Assembly (NCBI RefSeq): GCF_003752585.1 | Contig: NZ_RKHR01000003.1 | Coordinates: 1,302,001 to 1,366,000 of the forward strand | Length of the DNA: 64,000 bases | Source of the DNA: Sinobacterium caligoides | GTDB taxonomy: Bacteria > Pseudomonadota > Gammaproteobacteria > Pseudomonadales > Sinobacteriaceae | Direction of reading: 5' to 3' | Shown: piece after piece, positions 1-8,782 of the stretch | Layout: each line of letters starts with the position of its first letter | Position numbering within the stretch: the stretch's first letter is position 1 | The notes under the pieces: generated by a model | Seen by the model: only the letters and a program-made list of their open reading frames with translations | Told to the model about the DNA's origin: nothing | The model's database searches: none | Translations under genes and position numbers: made by a program

Positions 1-2
1 CG

Positions 3-158
3 TTCATGCACGGCATCGCCGTACTCTGCGCGATTCGCGACGCCGTCAGCTCGCTCGCCGACTACCGTGTCAGCCCCGAGCTGCACAGCCCCGCCACCCC
101 TGAGAAGGTACTGTGGGCCGTCAACGCAACGCGTGCGCAAGCACAGGCGGAGGGTTAA
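3..158 (+). CDS. xdhB: Xanthine dehydrogenase molybdopterin subunit, C-terminal end (partial)
   Basis: Only the last 51 residues lie in the window; the reading frame is open from the left edge to the TAA at 156-158. The tail carries HSPATPEKVLWAVN, which resembles the conserved C-terminal end of the large molybdenum-binding subunit of xanthine dehydrogenase (family knowledge). xdhC begins three bases after the stop, the usual xdhA-xdhB-xdhC order, and a whole purine-catabolic operon follows. The enzyme would oxidise hypoxanthine and xanthine to urate in the cytoplasm. The identification rests on this short tail and its context. Confidence 0.8.
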   Translation, partial: FMHGIAVLCAIRDAVSSLADYRVSPELHSPATPEKVLWAVNATRAQAQAEG

Positions 159-161
159 CGT

Positions 162-1115
162 ATGAGCTGGTCCCAGGCCTGTAACGACTTACAACAACGT
201 GGCGAAGCTTATGTGCTCGTCACGGTCATCGGTGTGCGTGGCTCGACGCCGCGCAACAGTGGCACCAAGATGGTCGTTAGCGAGGAAACCCTGTACGGCA
301 CCATCGGCGGCGGTCACCTCGAATACAAGGCTCTGATCAAGGCCCAGCAACTCCTTAAAGCCGGCAGCGCCGAACAACAGATCGAGCACTACCCCCTTGG
401 CCCCACGCTGGGTCAGTGTTGTGGTGGCAGCGCGACGCTGATGTTCGAGTGTTTCACCCGCAGCGGCATCGATATCGCCGTCTTCGGTGCCGGCCACATT
501 GGCAAGGTGCTGACCCCGATCCTCGCTGGCCTCAACGCCCGCGTACACTGGATCGATCAGCGCCCGGAGCAGTTTCCCGAGCAACTCGCCGACGGCGTCA
601 ACAAGATTGTCAGTGAGTTTCCCGCCGACGAGGTCGCCGACCTGCCGGCTAACTGCTACTACCTGATTCTCACCCACAATCATCAGCTCGACTTTGAGCT
701 GACCAGCGCCGTGATCAGTCGCGGCGATGCACGCTATCTCGGCGTGATTGGCTCAGAGACGAAGGCCCTACGCTTCCAGCGTCGCCTGCAACAGCGAGGC
801 TTCAGCGAGCAGCAGATTGCCGGCATGCGCTGCCCGATGGGCAACCTCGATGTACCCGGTAAGCTACCGATGGAGGTTGCCGTCTCCGTCAGCGCCGAGC
901 TTATTGCCGAGTATCATCGCGATCTGCCCGAGCAGCCGACCCAGCAAGGCATGAACTGGCGCACCGTCAAAAGCCTATTACAAGCCACCGAAGCGGACAC
1001 GACAGATGCCGCCGACGGCTCCGCTAAGCAACGTTCGTCAAGCGACGACACAGCGAGCCACACCGATCAACCCGAGCCTGCTTACAGCGGCCCTAATACG
1101 CGAGACTCACAGTGA
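162..1115 (+). CDS. xdhC: Xanthine dehydrogenase accessory protein XdhC
   Basis: This 317-residue protein is a molybdenum-cofactor insertion chaperone for xanthine dehydrogenase. The N-terminal XdhC/CoxI domain shows VRGSTPRNSGTKM and GTIGGGHLE near residues 24-53 and a QCCGG motif near 85. The C-terminal Rossmann domain contains VFGAGHIGKVL near residue 107 and YLGVIGSETKALRF near 191. The last ~45 residues are a Ser/Thr/Asp-rich tail that looks disordered and is not part of the usual fold. It sits directly behind xdhB, and its stop overlaps the allB start (GTGA), implying translational coupling. Confidence 0.93.
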   Translation: MSWSQACNDLQQRGEAYVLVTVIGVRGSTPRNSGTKMVVSEETLYGTIGGGHLEYKALIKAQQLLKAGSAEQQIEHYPLGPTLGQCCGGSATLMFECFTRSGIDIAVFGAGHIGKVLTPILAGLNARVHWIDQRPEQFPEQLADGVNKIVSEFPADEVADLPANCYYLILTHNHQLDFELTSAVISRGDARYLGVIGSETKALRFQRRLQQRGFSEQQIAGMRCPMGNLDVPGKLPMEVAVSVSAELIAEYHRDLPEQPTQQGMNWRTVKSLLQATEADTTDAADGSAKQRSSSDDTASHTDQPEPAYSGPNTRDSQ

Positions 1116-2488
1116 GCGAATCGAACATAAAAGCACTACGCAGCCGCCGCGTCATCACTCCGAACGGCGAGATCGCCGCTACCATCATTGTCGCCGGTGA
1201 GCGCATCGAGTCTATCGAGAGCCACGATTACGACGGCAATCTACTCATTAACGCCGAGCTCGTCGATCTTGGCAATAACGTCTTAATGCCCGGCCTCGTG
1301 GACACCCACGTGCACATCAACGAGCCGGGGCGTACCGACTGGGAAGGCTTCGACACCGCGACTCACGCCGCCTGTGCCGGTGGTATCACCACCCTGGTCG
1401 ACATGCCGCTGAACTGCAGCCCGGTGACCACCACCGTCGACGCGCTCAACATCAAACTGAACGAGATCACCGACGGTAAGAAGCTGTGGGTCGACTGCGG
1501 CTTCTGGGGCGGTATCACCAGCGACAACCTCGACGACCTTGAGGCACTGACCGAAGCCGGCATCCTCGGCGCCAAGTCGTTCACCTGTCACTCTGGCCTC
1601 GACGAGTTTCCCAGCGTCAATGAAGCACAGATGAAACAGGGCATGCGTATCATGGCCCGCGCCCAACTGCCCTACTTGGTGCACGCCGAGATGGACGGCA
1701 ACCCCGACGCGATCATCGACCACTCCTACCAGAGCTTCCTCGACTCGCGCCCGAAGTCACTCGAGAACAACGCCATCGCCATGGTGGTGCGAGTGATGCG
1801 TGAGATTAAGGCCGAGGGCCTCGAGCCACTCGCCCACATCGTCCACCTGTCCAGCGCCGAGGCACTACCGCTGATTCGCGCCGCACAGCAGGAGGGCCTG
1901 CAGCTGACCGCTGAGACCTGCCCGCACTACCTGACGCTGAACAGTGAGGCGATCCCGGACGGCAAAACCGTGTTCAAGTGCTGCCCACCGATTCGTGAAG
2001 ATCACAACCGCCAGCTACTCTGGGCGGCTATCGAGGACGGCACCATCAGCAAAGTGGTCTCCGATCACTCGCCCTGTACACCACAGCTCAAGCACATCGA
2101 CAGCGGCGACTTAGAAGCAGCTTGGGGCGGCATCTCCGCCCTGCAGTTTGGTCTACCGCTGATCTGGAGCGAGGGCCGCACACGCGGCTTCAGCCTCGTC
2201 GATATCGCCCGCCTGATGTGCAGCAAACCCGCTGAGTTCGCCTCCATGGGCCACCTCAAGGGCAGCATCGAAGTCGGCAAATTGGCAGATTTCTGTGTCT
2301 TCGACGACACCGCCGCCTACGTCATCAGCACCGAGATGATCAAGCACAAGCACAAGATTTCTCCCTACGTCGGCACCGCCGTTAGAGGCAGTATCATCGA
2401 GACCTGGTTGCGTGGCGAGTGTATCTACCGCGACGATAACTACCTCGGTGAAGCCAGCGGTCAGCACCTGCTGAAAGGATCCTTTTAA
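1112..2488 (+). CDS. allB: Allantoinase
   Basis: A 458-residue cyclic amidohydrolase that opens the hydantoin ring of allantoin to give allantoate. The metal motif DTHVHINEPGRTDWEG lies near residues 64-79, and the likely carboxylated lysine is in GAKSFTCHSG near 153. Downstream metal ligands are suggested by VHAEMDG, IVHLSSAEAL and VSDHSPCT. Length and motifs fit the AllB branch of the dihydroorotase superfamily. The GTG start at 1112 overlaps the xdhC stop by four bases, so the two are probably coupled. A dihydropyrimidinase is less likely given the purine operon around it. Confidence 0.93.
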   Translation: MSESNIKALRSRRVITPNGEIAATIIVAGERIESIESHDYDGNLLINAELVDLGNNVLMPGLVDTHVHINEPGRTDWEGFDTATHAACAGGITTLVDMPLNCSPVTTTVDALNIKLNEITDGKKLWVDCGFWGGITSDNLDDLEALTEAGILGAKSFTCHSGLDEFPSVNEAQMKQGMRIMARAQLPYLVHAEMDGNPDAIIDHSYQSFLDSRPKSLENNAIAMVVRVMREIKAEGLEPLAHIVHLSSAEALPLIRAAQQEGLQLTAETCPHYLTLNSEAIPDGKTVFKCCPPIREDHNRQLLWAAIEDGTISKVVSDHSPCTPQLKHIDSGDLEAAWGGISALQFGLPLIWSEGRTRGFSLVDIARLMCSKPAEFASMGHLKGSIEVGKLADFCVFDDTAAYVISTEMIKHKHKISPYVGTAVRGSIIETWLRGECIYRDDNYLGEASGQHLLKGSF

Positions 2489-2713
2489 CGAGGCAGGCCC
2501 AACGGCACTGCCATTCACCGGTGCAAATCGCCACCTCGGCAACGCGGTGGCGAACAGCCCTTTACATCACCAGCCTCGCAGTCCACGACACGACGCTGTT
2601 CCCCCTAATTACGCAAGCGATGAGAATACGATGAGCACAATAAAACAAAAGAACCGTTTCGCAGCACGCTGTACCAAGCTACTCATTGACGTAGCGGCAA
2701 GAGAGGCATAAAA
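2489..2713 (+). other. Intergenic gap between allB and uraD
   Basis: This 225-bp spacer interrupts an otherwise overlapping operon. It contains one small open frame, 2631-2711, of 26 codons beginning MSTIKQKNRF and ending just before the uraD ribosome-binding site. It could be a leader peptide or chance. I see no clear hairpin terminator, so the genes on either side are probably still co-transcribed. Confidence 0.3.
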
Positions 2714-3214
2714 ATGAATTTAGAGACGTTAAACCACTGTTCAGCACAAGAGGCCACCGAGGCCTTCATGCTCTGCTGTGTCAGTGAGCGCTGGTGTCAA
2801 CGCATGGTCGAGGCTCGCCCCTACGCCGATTTCGCCGCGCTTTGTGACGCCGCTGACCAACACTGGCAGGGCCTTGGCGATAACGACTATCTGCAGGCCT
2901 TCGAGGGTCACCCGATGATCGGTGATGTGTCGACCCTGCGCGCCAAATATGCCAACACCGAGGCCCTCGCCAGCGGTGAGCAGTCCAGCGTCAACCAAGC
3001 CACAGAACAAGTCATCGAGACGCTGGCCCGTGACAACCAGCGTTACTATGAGCGTAACGGTTTCATCTTCATCGTCTGCGCCACCGGCAAGAGTGCCGAG
3101 CAGATGCTCGCCCTATTACAAGCGCGTCTACCCAATTCACGCGCCACAGAAATTACTAACGCCGCAGAAGAGCAGCGTAAAATTACCCGCATTAGACTGG
3201 AGAAGCTGCTATGA
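2714..3214 (+). CDS. uraD: OHCU decarboxylase
   Basis: This 166-residue protein matches the 2-oxo-4-hydroxy-4-carboxy-5-ureidoimidazoline decarboxylase family in length and motifs. The characteristic GHPMIGD near residue 64 holds the catalytic histidine, and NGFIFIVCATGKSA near 115 is the conserved C-terminal core. The enzyme decarboxylates OHCU to S-allantoin, the third step after urate. A GAGAGG ribosome-binding site precedes the ATG. The stop overlaps the uraH start (ATGA), so UraD and UraH are made together, as expected for consecutive steps. Confidence 0.95.
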   Translation: MNLETLNHCSAQEATEAFMLCCVSERWCQRMVEARPYADFAALCDAADQHWQGLGDNDYLQAFEGHPMIGDVSTLRAKYANTEALASGEQSSVNQATEQVIETLARDNQRYYERNGFIFIVCATGKSAEQMLALLQARLPNSRATEITNAAEEQRKITRIRLEKLL

Positions 3215-3555
3215 GCCAGATCACCACACACGTCCTCGACACCGCTACCGGCCTACCCGCGAGCAACCTGGCTATCACCCTGTTTGCACAGCAGCCTGAC
3301 GGGCAGTTCATCGCCCTGAACAGCGGCATCACCAACTCCGACGGCCGCCTACCCGGCTTGCTGGCCGACGACGTCGTATTGGCAGAAGGCACTTATAAAG
3401 TGCTCTTCGAGACTCGCGCCTACCACGAAGCACAGCAACAAGATTGCTTCTATCCTTACGCCGAGGTGGTCTTCAGCATCCCCGGTGACGGCCAACACTA
3501 CCACATTCCGCTACTGCTTAGCCCCTACGGCTACAGCACCTACCGAGGCAGCTAA
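3211..3555 (+). CDS. uraH: 5-hydroxyisourate hydrolase (transthyretin-like)
   Basis: A 114-residue transthyretin-related enzyme that hydrolyses 5-hydroxyisourate to OHCU. The family signatures are present: HVLDTATGLPA near the N terminus (catalytic His), FETRAYHEA and FYPYAEVVF in the middle, and the hallmark YRGS at the extreme C terminus. There is no signal peptide, so it acts in the cytoplasm. It overlaps uraD by four bases and is followed two bases later by allA. Confidence 0.97.
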   Translation: MSQITTHVLDTATGLPASNLAITLFAQQPDGQFIALNSGITNSDGRLPGLLADDVVLAEGTYKVLFETRAYHEAQQQDCFYPYAEVVFSIPGDGQHYHIPLLLSPYGYSTYRGS

Positions 3556-3557
3556 GC

Positions 3558-4094
3558 ATGAGCGACACCGTAACGACAAAGACACTGACACCACGACCAC
3601 TCACCCCGGAAGCCTTCGCTCCCTACGGTGACGTGATCAGTATCGACACTGCCGAGAAAGTACTGAACATCAACTACGGTAATACCGAGCGCTACCACAA
3701 CCTCGCGCAGGTCGATGTTGCCGCCGATGACGGGCAGCCGCTGATCAATATCTTTCGCTCGCGTCCCCTACCGACGCCGATCGATATCAAGATCATGGAG
3801 CGCCACCCGTTGTCGTCACAGGCCTTTATCGCGCTGAGCGGCGAGCCCTTCGTGGTCGTCGTCGGCAAGGCCGGTGAGTTCGATGAAAACGCCCTCGAGG
3901 CCTTCATCGCGCAGCCAGGCCAAGGCGTTAACTATCATAAGGGAACGTGGCATCACTACTGTCTGGCACTGAATAAGCAGTGCGACTTCCTCGTCGTCGA
4001 CCGCGGTGGCGAAGGCAATAACTGTGACGAAGAAACCGTACAGCAATCCATTCAAGTCGCCATCACGGCAGACGCTCGAGGCAGCAACATATGA
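3558..4094 (+). CDS. allA: Ureidoglycolate lyase
   Basis: A 178-residue cupin-type protein of the ureidoglycolate lyase family, which splits ureidoglycolate into glyoxylate and urea. Family features are the start LTPEAFAPYGDVI, the core MERHPLSSQAFIAL near residue 78 and NYHKGTWHHY near 131 with its histidines. It sits between uraH and guaD; its stop overlaps the guaD ATG (ATGA). The allantoicase that makes its substrate from allantoate is not seen in this window. Confidence 0.93.
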   Translation: MSDTVTTKTLTPRPLTPEAFAPYGDVISIDTAEKVLNINYGNTERYHNLAQVDVAADDGQPLINIFRSRPLPTPIDIKIMERHPLSSQAFIALSGEPFVVVVGKAGEFDENALEAFIAQPGQGVNYHKGTWHHYCLALNKQCDFLVVDRGGEGNNCDEETVQQSIQVAITADARGSNI

Positions 4095-5437
4095 GCAAGA
4101 AAACGCTAACGGCAGTGCGCGGAAATATCCTGCACTTCCTCTCCGACCCCGCGCTGCACGGTGACGAAGCCTATCAGTATGTCGAAGATGGCATTCTGCT
4201 GTGCGAAAACGGCCACATCAAGAAGCTGGGCTCAGCCCACGAGCTGCTGGGCGAGATTCCCGAGGAAGTCGAGATCGAGCACTATCCCGGCCACCTGATC
4301 GTGCCCGGTTTCATCGACACCCACGTGCACTATCCGCAGATCGGCATGATCGCCGCCTACGGCGAGCAGCTGCTTGAGTGGCTCGAAACCTACACCTTCC
4401 CGACCGAGCGCCGCTTCAGCGATCAGGTCTACGCCGAGCAAGTCGCCGAGGTTTTCCTCAACGAGTTGGTCAGCTGTGGTACCACCACCGCCCTCGTCTT
4501 CGGCACCGTCCACCCCCAGTCGGTCGACGCCTTCTTCAACAAGGCCGAAGCACGTAACCTGCGCATGATCTGCGGCAAGGTATTGATGGACCGTAACTGT
4601 CCCGACTACCTCCGAGACAGCGCCGAGAGCGGTTATCGTGAGTCTCGTGATCTGATCAATCGCTGGCACGGCAAGGATCGTCTACAGTACGCCATCACGC
4701 CGCGTTTCGCGCCGACCTCGAGCCCCGAACAGCTCGGCCGTGCCGGTGACTTGCTGCGTGAGAACCCCGGTGTTTACATGCACACCCACCTGTCGGAGAA
4801 CAAGAACGAAATTGCCTGGGTGCAAGAGCTCTACCCCGACAGCAAGCATTACCTCGATGTCTACGACCGCTATAACCTGTTGGGCAATCGCTCCGTCTTT
4901 GCCCACGGTGTTCACCTCTGTGACGACGCCTGTCAGCGCCTCGCGGACACGCAATCGGCCATCGCCCACTGTCCGTCGTCGAACCTCTTCCTCGGCTCGG
5001 GTCTATTCCCGCTGCAGAAGCTGCGCGACCTCGGCGTGAAGATGGGCTTTGGTACCGACGTCGGTGCCGGCACTAGCTTCTCGATGCTGCAGACCATGAG
5101 TGACGCTTACAAGATTCAGCAGCTGCAGGGCTCAACCCTACCAGCCATGCAGGCCTTCTACCGCGCTACACTAGGCAGCGCCGAGGCACTCGATCTACAG
5201 AGCACCATCGGCAACTTCGAATACGGTAAAGAGGCTGACTTCGTGGTACTCAACCCACGCGCCAGCACCCTACTCAACTTCCGTGTCGATCGCGCCCGCA
5301 ACCTCGAGGAACAGCTGTTCGTCCTCGCCATGCTCGGCGACGACCGTACCGTCAGCGCCACCTATATCATGGGTGAGGCACAGTTCAAGCGAGAAGATCA
5401 CTGTACCAAAGCGGGCTGCACACACACCCACTGCTAA
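4091..5437 (+). CDS. guaD: Guanine deaminase
   Basis: A 448-residue amidohydrolase that deaminates guanine to xanthine, feeding xanthine dehydrogenase. Zinc-binding motifs are visible in order: GFIDTHVHYPQ near residue 74, MHTHLSEN near 230, FAHGVHL near 270 and FGTDVGAGTSFSML near 320. ATPRFAPTSSPEQL-type substrate-loop sequence and PSSNLFLGSG also match the GuaD family. The C-terminal tail is Cys/His-rich (HCTKAGCTHTHC), which is unusual and could bind metal. The ATG overlaps the allA stop. Confidence 0.95.
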   Translation: MSKKTLTAVRGNILHFLSDPALHGDEAYQYVEDGILLCENGHIKKLGSAHELLGEIPEEVEIEHYPGHLIVPGFIDTHVHYPQIGMIAAYGEQLLEWLETYTFPTERRFSDQVYAEQVAEVFLNELVSCGTTTALVFGTVHPQSVDAFFNKAEARNLRMICGKVLMDRNCPDYLRDSAESGYRESRDLINRWHGKDRLQYAITPRFAPTSSPEQLGRAGDLLRENPGVYMHTHLSENKNEIAWVQELYPDSKHYLDVYDRYNLLGNRSVFAHGVHLCDDACQRLADTQSAIAHCPSSNLFLGSGLFPLQKLRDLGVKMGFGTDVGAGTSFSMLQTMSDAYKIQQLQGSTLPAMQAFYRATLGSAEALDLQSTIGNFEYGKEADFVVLNPRASTLLNFRVDRARNLEEQLFVLAMLGDDRTVSATYIMGEAQFKREDHCTKAGCTHTHC

Positions 5438-5548
5438 ACACACACTATTAGTTCGTGGCTCACTCCGGTGAGTCACTCAACGACCGGCATCAGCCGGCAA
5501 TATTGAAGATGCCGAACGAGAGCGTCAACAATAAGAGAGGTTATACCT

Positions 5549-6739
5549 ATGGATGCATACATCATCGATTGTTTAAATTTAATCGTGCGCTGGCTACACG
5601 TCATCACGGGAGTTGCCTGGATCGGTGCATCGTTCTATTTCGTCTGGCTGGATAACAATCTGGAAAAGCCACCCGAGTGGAAACAGAAAAAAGGCATCGG
5701 CGGTGACCTATGGGCCATCCACGGCGGTGGTTTCTACGAAGTTGCCAAGTACAAGCTAGCTCCGGAAAAAATGCCTGAGACCCTACACTGGTTCAAGTGG
5801 GAGGCTTATTCGACTTGGATTACCGGCATGCTGTTACTCAGCATCATGTTCTATCTCGGCGCCGACACCTACCTGATCGACCGCAGCAAGGCGGATATCG
5901 GCCAGGGTACCGCCATCCTGATCGGCCTCAGCAGCTTGATCGGTAGCTTCTTGCTGTACGAGATTCTCTGCCGCACCAAGCTGAAAGAATACGGCCTAGC
6001 CTTCGGTCTTATCTGCCTCGCTTACATCACTGCCATGGCCTATGGCCTAAGCCAGGTGTTCAGCGATCGCGGTGCTTACATGCACGTCGGCGCCCTCATC
6101 GGTACCGTCATGGCCGGCAACGTTTTCAACGGCATCATGCCTGCACAGCGCGCACTTGTTGATGCGGTCACCAAGGGCACCGCCCCGAATGCCAGCCACG
6201 GTCTCAACGCCAAGCTGCGCTCGACCCACAACAACTACGCGACACTACCGCTGTTGTTCATCATGATCAGCAACCACTACCCGATGACTTACGGCCACCA
6301 GTACGGCTGGGCAATACTCGCCGCCATCTGTGCGATCACCGCCTATGCTCGTCACTACTTTAACCTTAAGCACCAGGGCATCTCTAAGCCGAGCATTCTA
6401 GTGATCTCCGGCGCCCTGTTTATCGCGCTGCTGATTGCGATTGCTCCGCCTCGTCCTGCACCCGTCGCCAAAGACGCCAACCAGGTGAGCTTCAGCCAGG
6501 TGAATACCATCATCGCCGATCGCTGTACCGCCTGTCACTCTGACCATACCACCCTGTTCCCCACCGCTCAGGGCGGCGTCAAACTCGACACACCAGACCT
6601 GATCAAGAAGTGGGCACCGCGTATTCAGGCTCGCGCCATCAACAGCCATGACATGCCTCTCGGCAACATGACCAAGATGACCGATGAAGAACGCGCTACT
6701 GTCGGCCTGTGGATCCAGCAAGGTGCCAAGCTCGACTAA
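5549..6739 (+). CDS. puuD: Membrane urate oxidase (PuuD) with C-terminal cytochrome c
   Basis: This 396-residue protein combines an N-terminal multi-spanning membrane domain (about eight helices, residues 10-300) with a C-terminal c-type cytochrome domain carrying CTACH near residue 327 and MPLGNMT as a likely distal Met ligand. That architecture is the PuuD type of urate hydroxylase, which oxidises urate to 5-hydroxyisourate and passes electrons toward the respiratory chain. FNGIMPAQRALVDAV and STHNNYATLP are typical core motifs. GAGAGG lies before the ATG. It follows guaD by 111 bp and is the last gene before a terminator. It supplies the urate-oxidising step that UraH needs. Confidence 0.9.
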   Translation: MDAYIIDCLNLIVRWLHVITGVAWIGASFYFVWLDNNLEKPPEWKQKKGIGGDLWAIHGGGFYEVAKYKLAPEKMPETLHWFKWEAYSTWITGMLLLSIMFYLGADTYLIDRSKADIGQGTAILIGLSSLIGSFLLYEILCRTKLKEYGLAFGLICLAYITAMAYGLSQVFSDRGAYMHVGALIGTVMAGNVFNGIMPAQRALVDAVTKGTAPNASHGLNAKLRSTHNNYATLPLLFIMISNHYPMTYGHQYGWAILAAICAITAYARHYFNLKHQGISKPSILVISGALFIALLIAIAPPRPAPVAKDANQVSFSQVNTIIADRCTACHSDHTTLFPTAQGGVKLDTPDLIKKWAPRIQARAINSHDMPLGNMTKMTDEERATVGLWIQQGAKLD

Positions 6740-6872
6740 TAACGGTTAGAAAACCTCGGCGTAGCCACCTGCTTCTGCGCTGAGTGTTACCCCATTAGGT
6801 CTCGTGGCCTTTCCCCTACACTTATGCAGGTGTAGCGTCCTCTGTTCTTCACGGCACACGACGCGTTTTTTG

Positions 6873-6897
6873 CGGGCTCTTCGGAGCCCGTTTTTTG
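6873..6897 (+). terminator. Rho-independent terminator after the purine operon
   Basis: A 7-bp GC-rich stem closed by a TTCG tetraloop (CGGGCTC / GAGCCCG) is followed by TTTTTT. It lies ~135 bp after the puuD stop and ends the operon. Confidence 0.9.
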
Positions 6898-7050
6898 TGT
6901 CTGAAATTAATGCCTAGTGCTGCGGCCGAGGCGATACTAATCACGATCGTTACCAGTCACTATTCTTGCTCGCCTCAATGCCGCCTTGCGTTCCTCACTC
7001 CTTTCTATTCCTCACGCCTCACGACCTTTCCTCGCATTAACCTACCGACC

Positions 7051-7126
7051 AGTGCGTCAGTGCGTCAGTGCGTCAGTGCGTCAGCGCGTCAGCGCGTCAG
7101 CGCGTCAGCGCGTCAGCGCGTCAGCG
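7051..7126. repeat. 8-bp tandem repeat, about nine copies
   Basis: Four copies of AGTGCGTC run directly into five copies of AGCGCGTC, differing by one base. The block lies between the purine-operon terminator and a second repeat block and does not sit in a convincing gene. The rest of 6898-7218 shows nothing else I can name. Confidence 0.9.
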
Positions 7127-7161
7127 AAACAAGCCTAACGAGATAGCTGAGCCGCCGAAAT

Positions 7162-7203
7162 AGGAAATAGAGAATAGGAAATAGAGAATAGGAAATAGAG
7201 AAT
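7162..7203. repeat. 14-bp tandem repeat, three copies
   Basis: Three perfect copies of AGGAAATAGAGAAT, 36 bp after the 8-bp repeat block. Noncoding. Confidence 0.9.
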
Positions 7204-7218
7204 AGAACAGGAAAAGAA

Positions 7219-7243
7219 CTACCGAGGGATTCGCCCTCGGTAG
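7219..7243 (-). terminator. Terminator of the hlyD-DUF3302 pair
   Basis: A perfect 10-bp inverted repeat, CTACCGAGGG / CCCTCGGTAG with a 5-base loop, lies just beyond the stop of the minus-strand HlyD gene. On the minus strand it is followed by TTCTTTTCC, a moderate U-rich tail. Confidence 0.75.
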
Positions 7244-7253
7244 TGATGACTAA

Positions 7254-8213
7254 CTAGTGGAAGGGGAAGAAGTAATTCAACCAGCTGCTCATGCGTAGAA
7301 TCACTCGACGAATGATCTGTACATGCTCAGCATGCTCACTATAGACGGCACTCTGTGCGTAGGCACCACCGATAATCAGTGGCCGATAATCTTCAAAACG
7401 CTCGTCGGTGATCTGAATCAGCACGGCTACCCGGCCCGGCGCTGGCGCCAAACCCGGATCGATCAACTCACCGGAAGGTTGCACCTGCCCTTGACGAATA
7501 CCGGGTGGTACCGAGGCCACGACACCGCTGAAGACACGACCGGGGATCGAATCGAAAGCCACCTCAGCCTCGTTGCCCACCACTAAGCGCTGTAGGTTGT
7601 TCTGTCGATACCAGCCGATCAGATACATCTCCTCGACGGGCAGGAAGATCATCACCGGTCGCAATGGCATTGGTACCGCCATCACCCCTGGGCGAACCGC
7701 CACCTGCAGCACATAGCCGTCGCTCGGGGCGCGTACCTGAGTGCTTTGCAAGTCACGTTTAGCAGAGGCCAGTTTCGCCGCCAAGCTATTGGCTCGGCCA
7801 CGCGCATTATCGGCGTCACGCTGGCTGCCCAGCTTACGCCTCAGTAATTCTTCGGCACGCTTCGCATCGGCATTGGCAACCTCGAACTGTGCCGCCAAGT
7901 CATCCACCGCCAGCTGAAACGGTTCTGGATCGATGGTGAACAAGACATCGTCTTTCTTCAATAGCACCCCGGGCTTTGCCTCGACACTCTGCACCTTGCC
8001 ACGCACCTCTGGCAGGATCGGTGTGGTAACAAAGTACTCACGGGTAATCTCCGAATAGGGATGGTTGAAATTCATCACGAACACCATCGTCCCCACCAGC
8101 ACCACGCCACCGAGCGCCGCGGTCGGTACCGTCCACTTGTTGAGAGGGATGCGGAAGGCCTTGAATACACCGACACAGATCGCGGTATAAGTCAGTATTA
8201 TTAATGTTTCCAT
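7254..8213 (-). CDS. HlyD-family membrane fusion protein (YibH/YiaV-like)
   Basis: A 319-residue periplasmic adaptor anchored by one N-terminal helix (residues 1-45). Residues 63-85 resemble the first lipoyl half (LPEVRGKVQSVEAKPGVLLKKDDVLF), a coiled-coil hairpin spans ~95-145, and a second lipoyl half follows (VRAPSDGYVLQVAVRPG). A beta-barrel domain with AEVAFDSIPGRVFSGVV completes it. Such proteins bridge an inner-membrane transporter and an outer-membrane channel, but neither partner is nearby. It follows the DUF3302 gene with a one-base overlap, the same pairing seen in E. coli yibI-yibH and yiaW-yiaV. Substrate unknown. Confidence 0.85.
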   Translation of the reverse strand: METLIILTYTAICVGVFKAFRIPLNKWTVPTAALGGVVLVGTMVFVMNFNHPYSEITREYFVTTPILPEVRGKVQSVEAKPGVLLKKDDVLFTIDPEPFQLAVDDLAAQFEVANADAKRAEELLRRKLGSQRDADNARGRANSLAAKLASAKRDLQSTQVRAPSDGYVLQVAVRPGVMAVPMPLRPVMIFLPVEEMYLIGWYRQNNLQRLVVGNEAEVAFDSIPGRVFSGVVASVPPGIRQGQVQPSGELIDPGLAPAPGRVAVLIQITDERFEDYRPLIIGGAYAQSAVYSEHAEHVQIIRRVILRMSSWLNYFFPFH

Positions 8214-8572
8214 CAGCCACGCTCCTCGCTCGAAACTTGAGCAGCGTTACTACCCGACAAAATGACCAGCTCAGCCTGTAGCTTCTCTACGACTTGCTCC
8301 AACTCCGCCACTCTTTGTGGCAATGGTTGACCAGGGTGATGGCCGAAACCCCAACCTCGGTCCTCACGATACAACATTGCCCATATCCACAGAAACGGCC
8401 ATAGTACGTGCAACGTAAACAGGCTGACCCAACCCGCCGCGTGAATAGCATCTTGATGTGGGTGATCACGGTGTTTAGCGATCTCATAGGGGATGTCATG
8501 CAGCACAATGATGCCATAGAAGAGCACCAGTGCCACAAGACATAACACCACAAGGGCAAAGTATTCGAGCAT
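8213..8572 (-). CDS. DUF3302 inner-membrane protein
   Basis: A 119-residue protein with two membrane helices (about residues 4-26 and 47-67), the conserved IVLHDIPYEIAKHRDHPHQDAIHAAGWVSL segment between them and a short C-terminal coiled coil (LPQRVAELEQVVEKLQAEL). Family members are found next to HlyD-type adaptors, as here. It is first in a two-gene operon. Function is unknown; a role in assembling or helping the adaptor is inferred only from pairing. Confidence 0.85.
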   Translation of the reverse strand: MLEYFALVVLCLVALVLFYGIIVLHDIPYEIAKHRDHPHQDAIHAAGWVSLFTLHVLWPFLWIWAMLYREDRGWGFGHHPGQPLPQRVAELEQVVEKLQAELVILSGSNAAQVSSEERG

Positions 8573-8782
8573 AGTTCTACTCCGTTCGTTTCAAAAAAAA
8601 AGCTTAATAATTAAATATCTAACACTATAGCCAAATGCAATAAGCCAGGCAATCTTTATAAAATCATATAGTTGTTGACTTTCTTAGCTAAGCAGCGGCC
8701 AGCACGCTCATGGAACCCGTCATTTGCCATCAGCCTGGCTGCTAAAATTAAGCTTAGCTTGTCTCTTGGGCCCACCGCCATC

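Noticed and set aside
189-683. Minus-strand 164-codon frame inside xdhC
   Set aside because: It is antisense to a gene with clear XdhC motifs and has no similarity or ribosome site of its own.
7051-7203. CRISPR array
   Set aside because: Units of 8 and 14 bp abut without spacers and no cas genes are near; these are simple tandem repeats.
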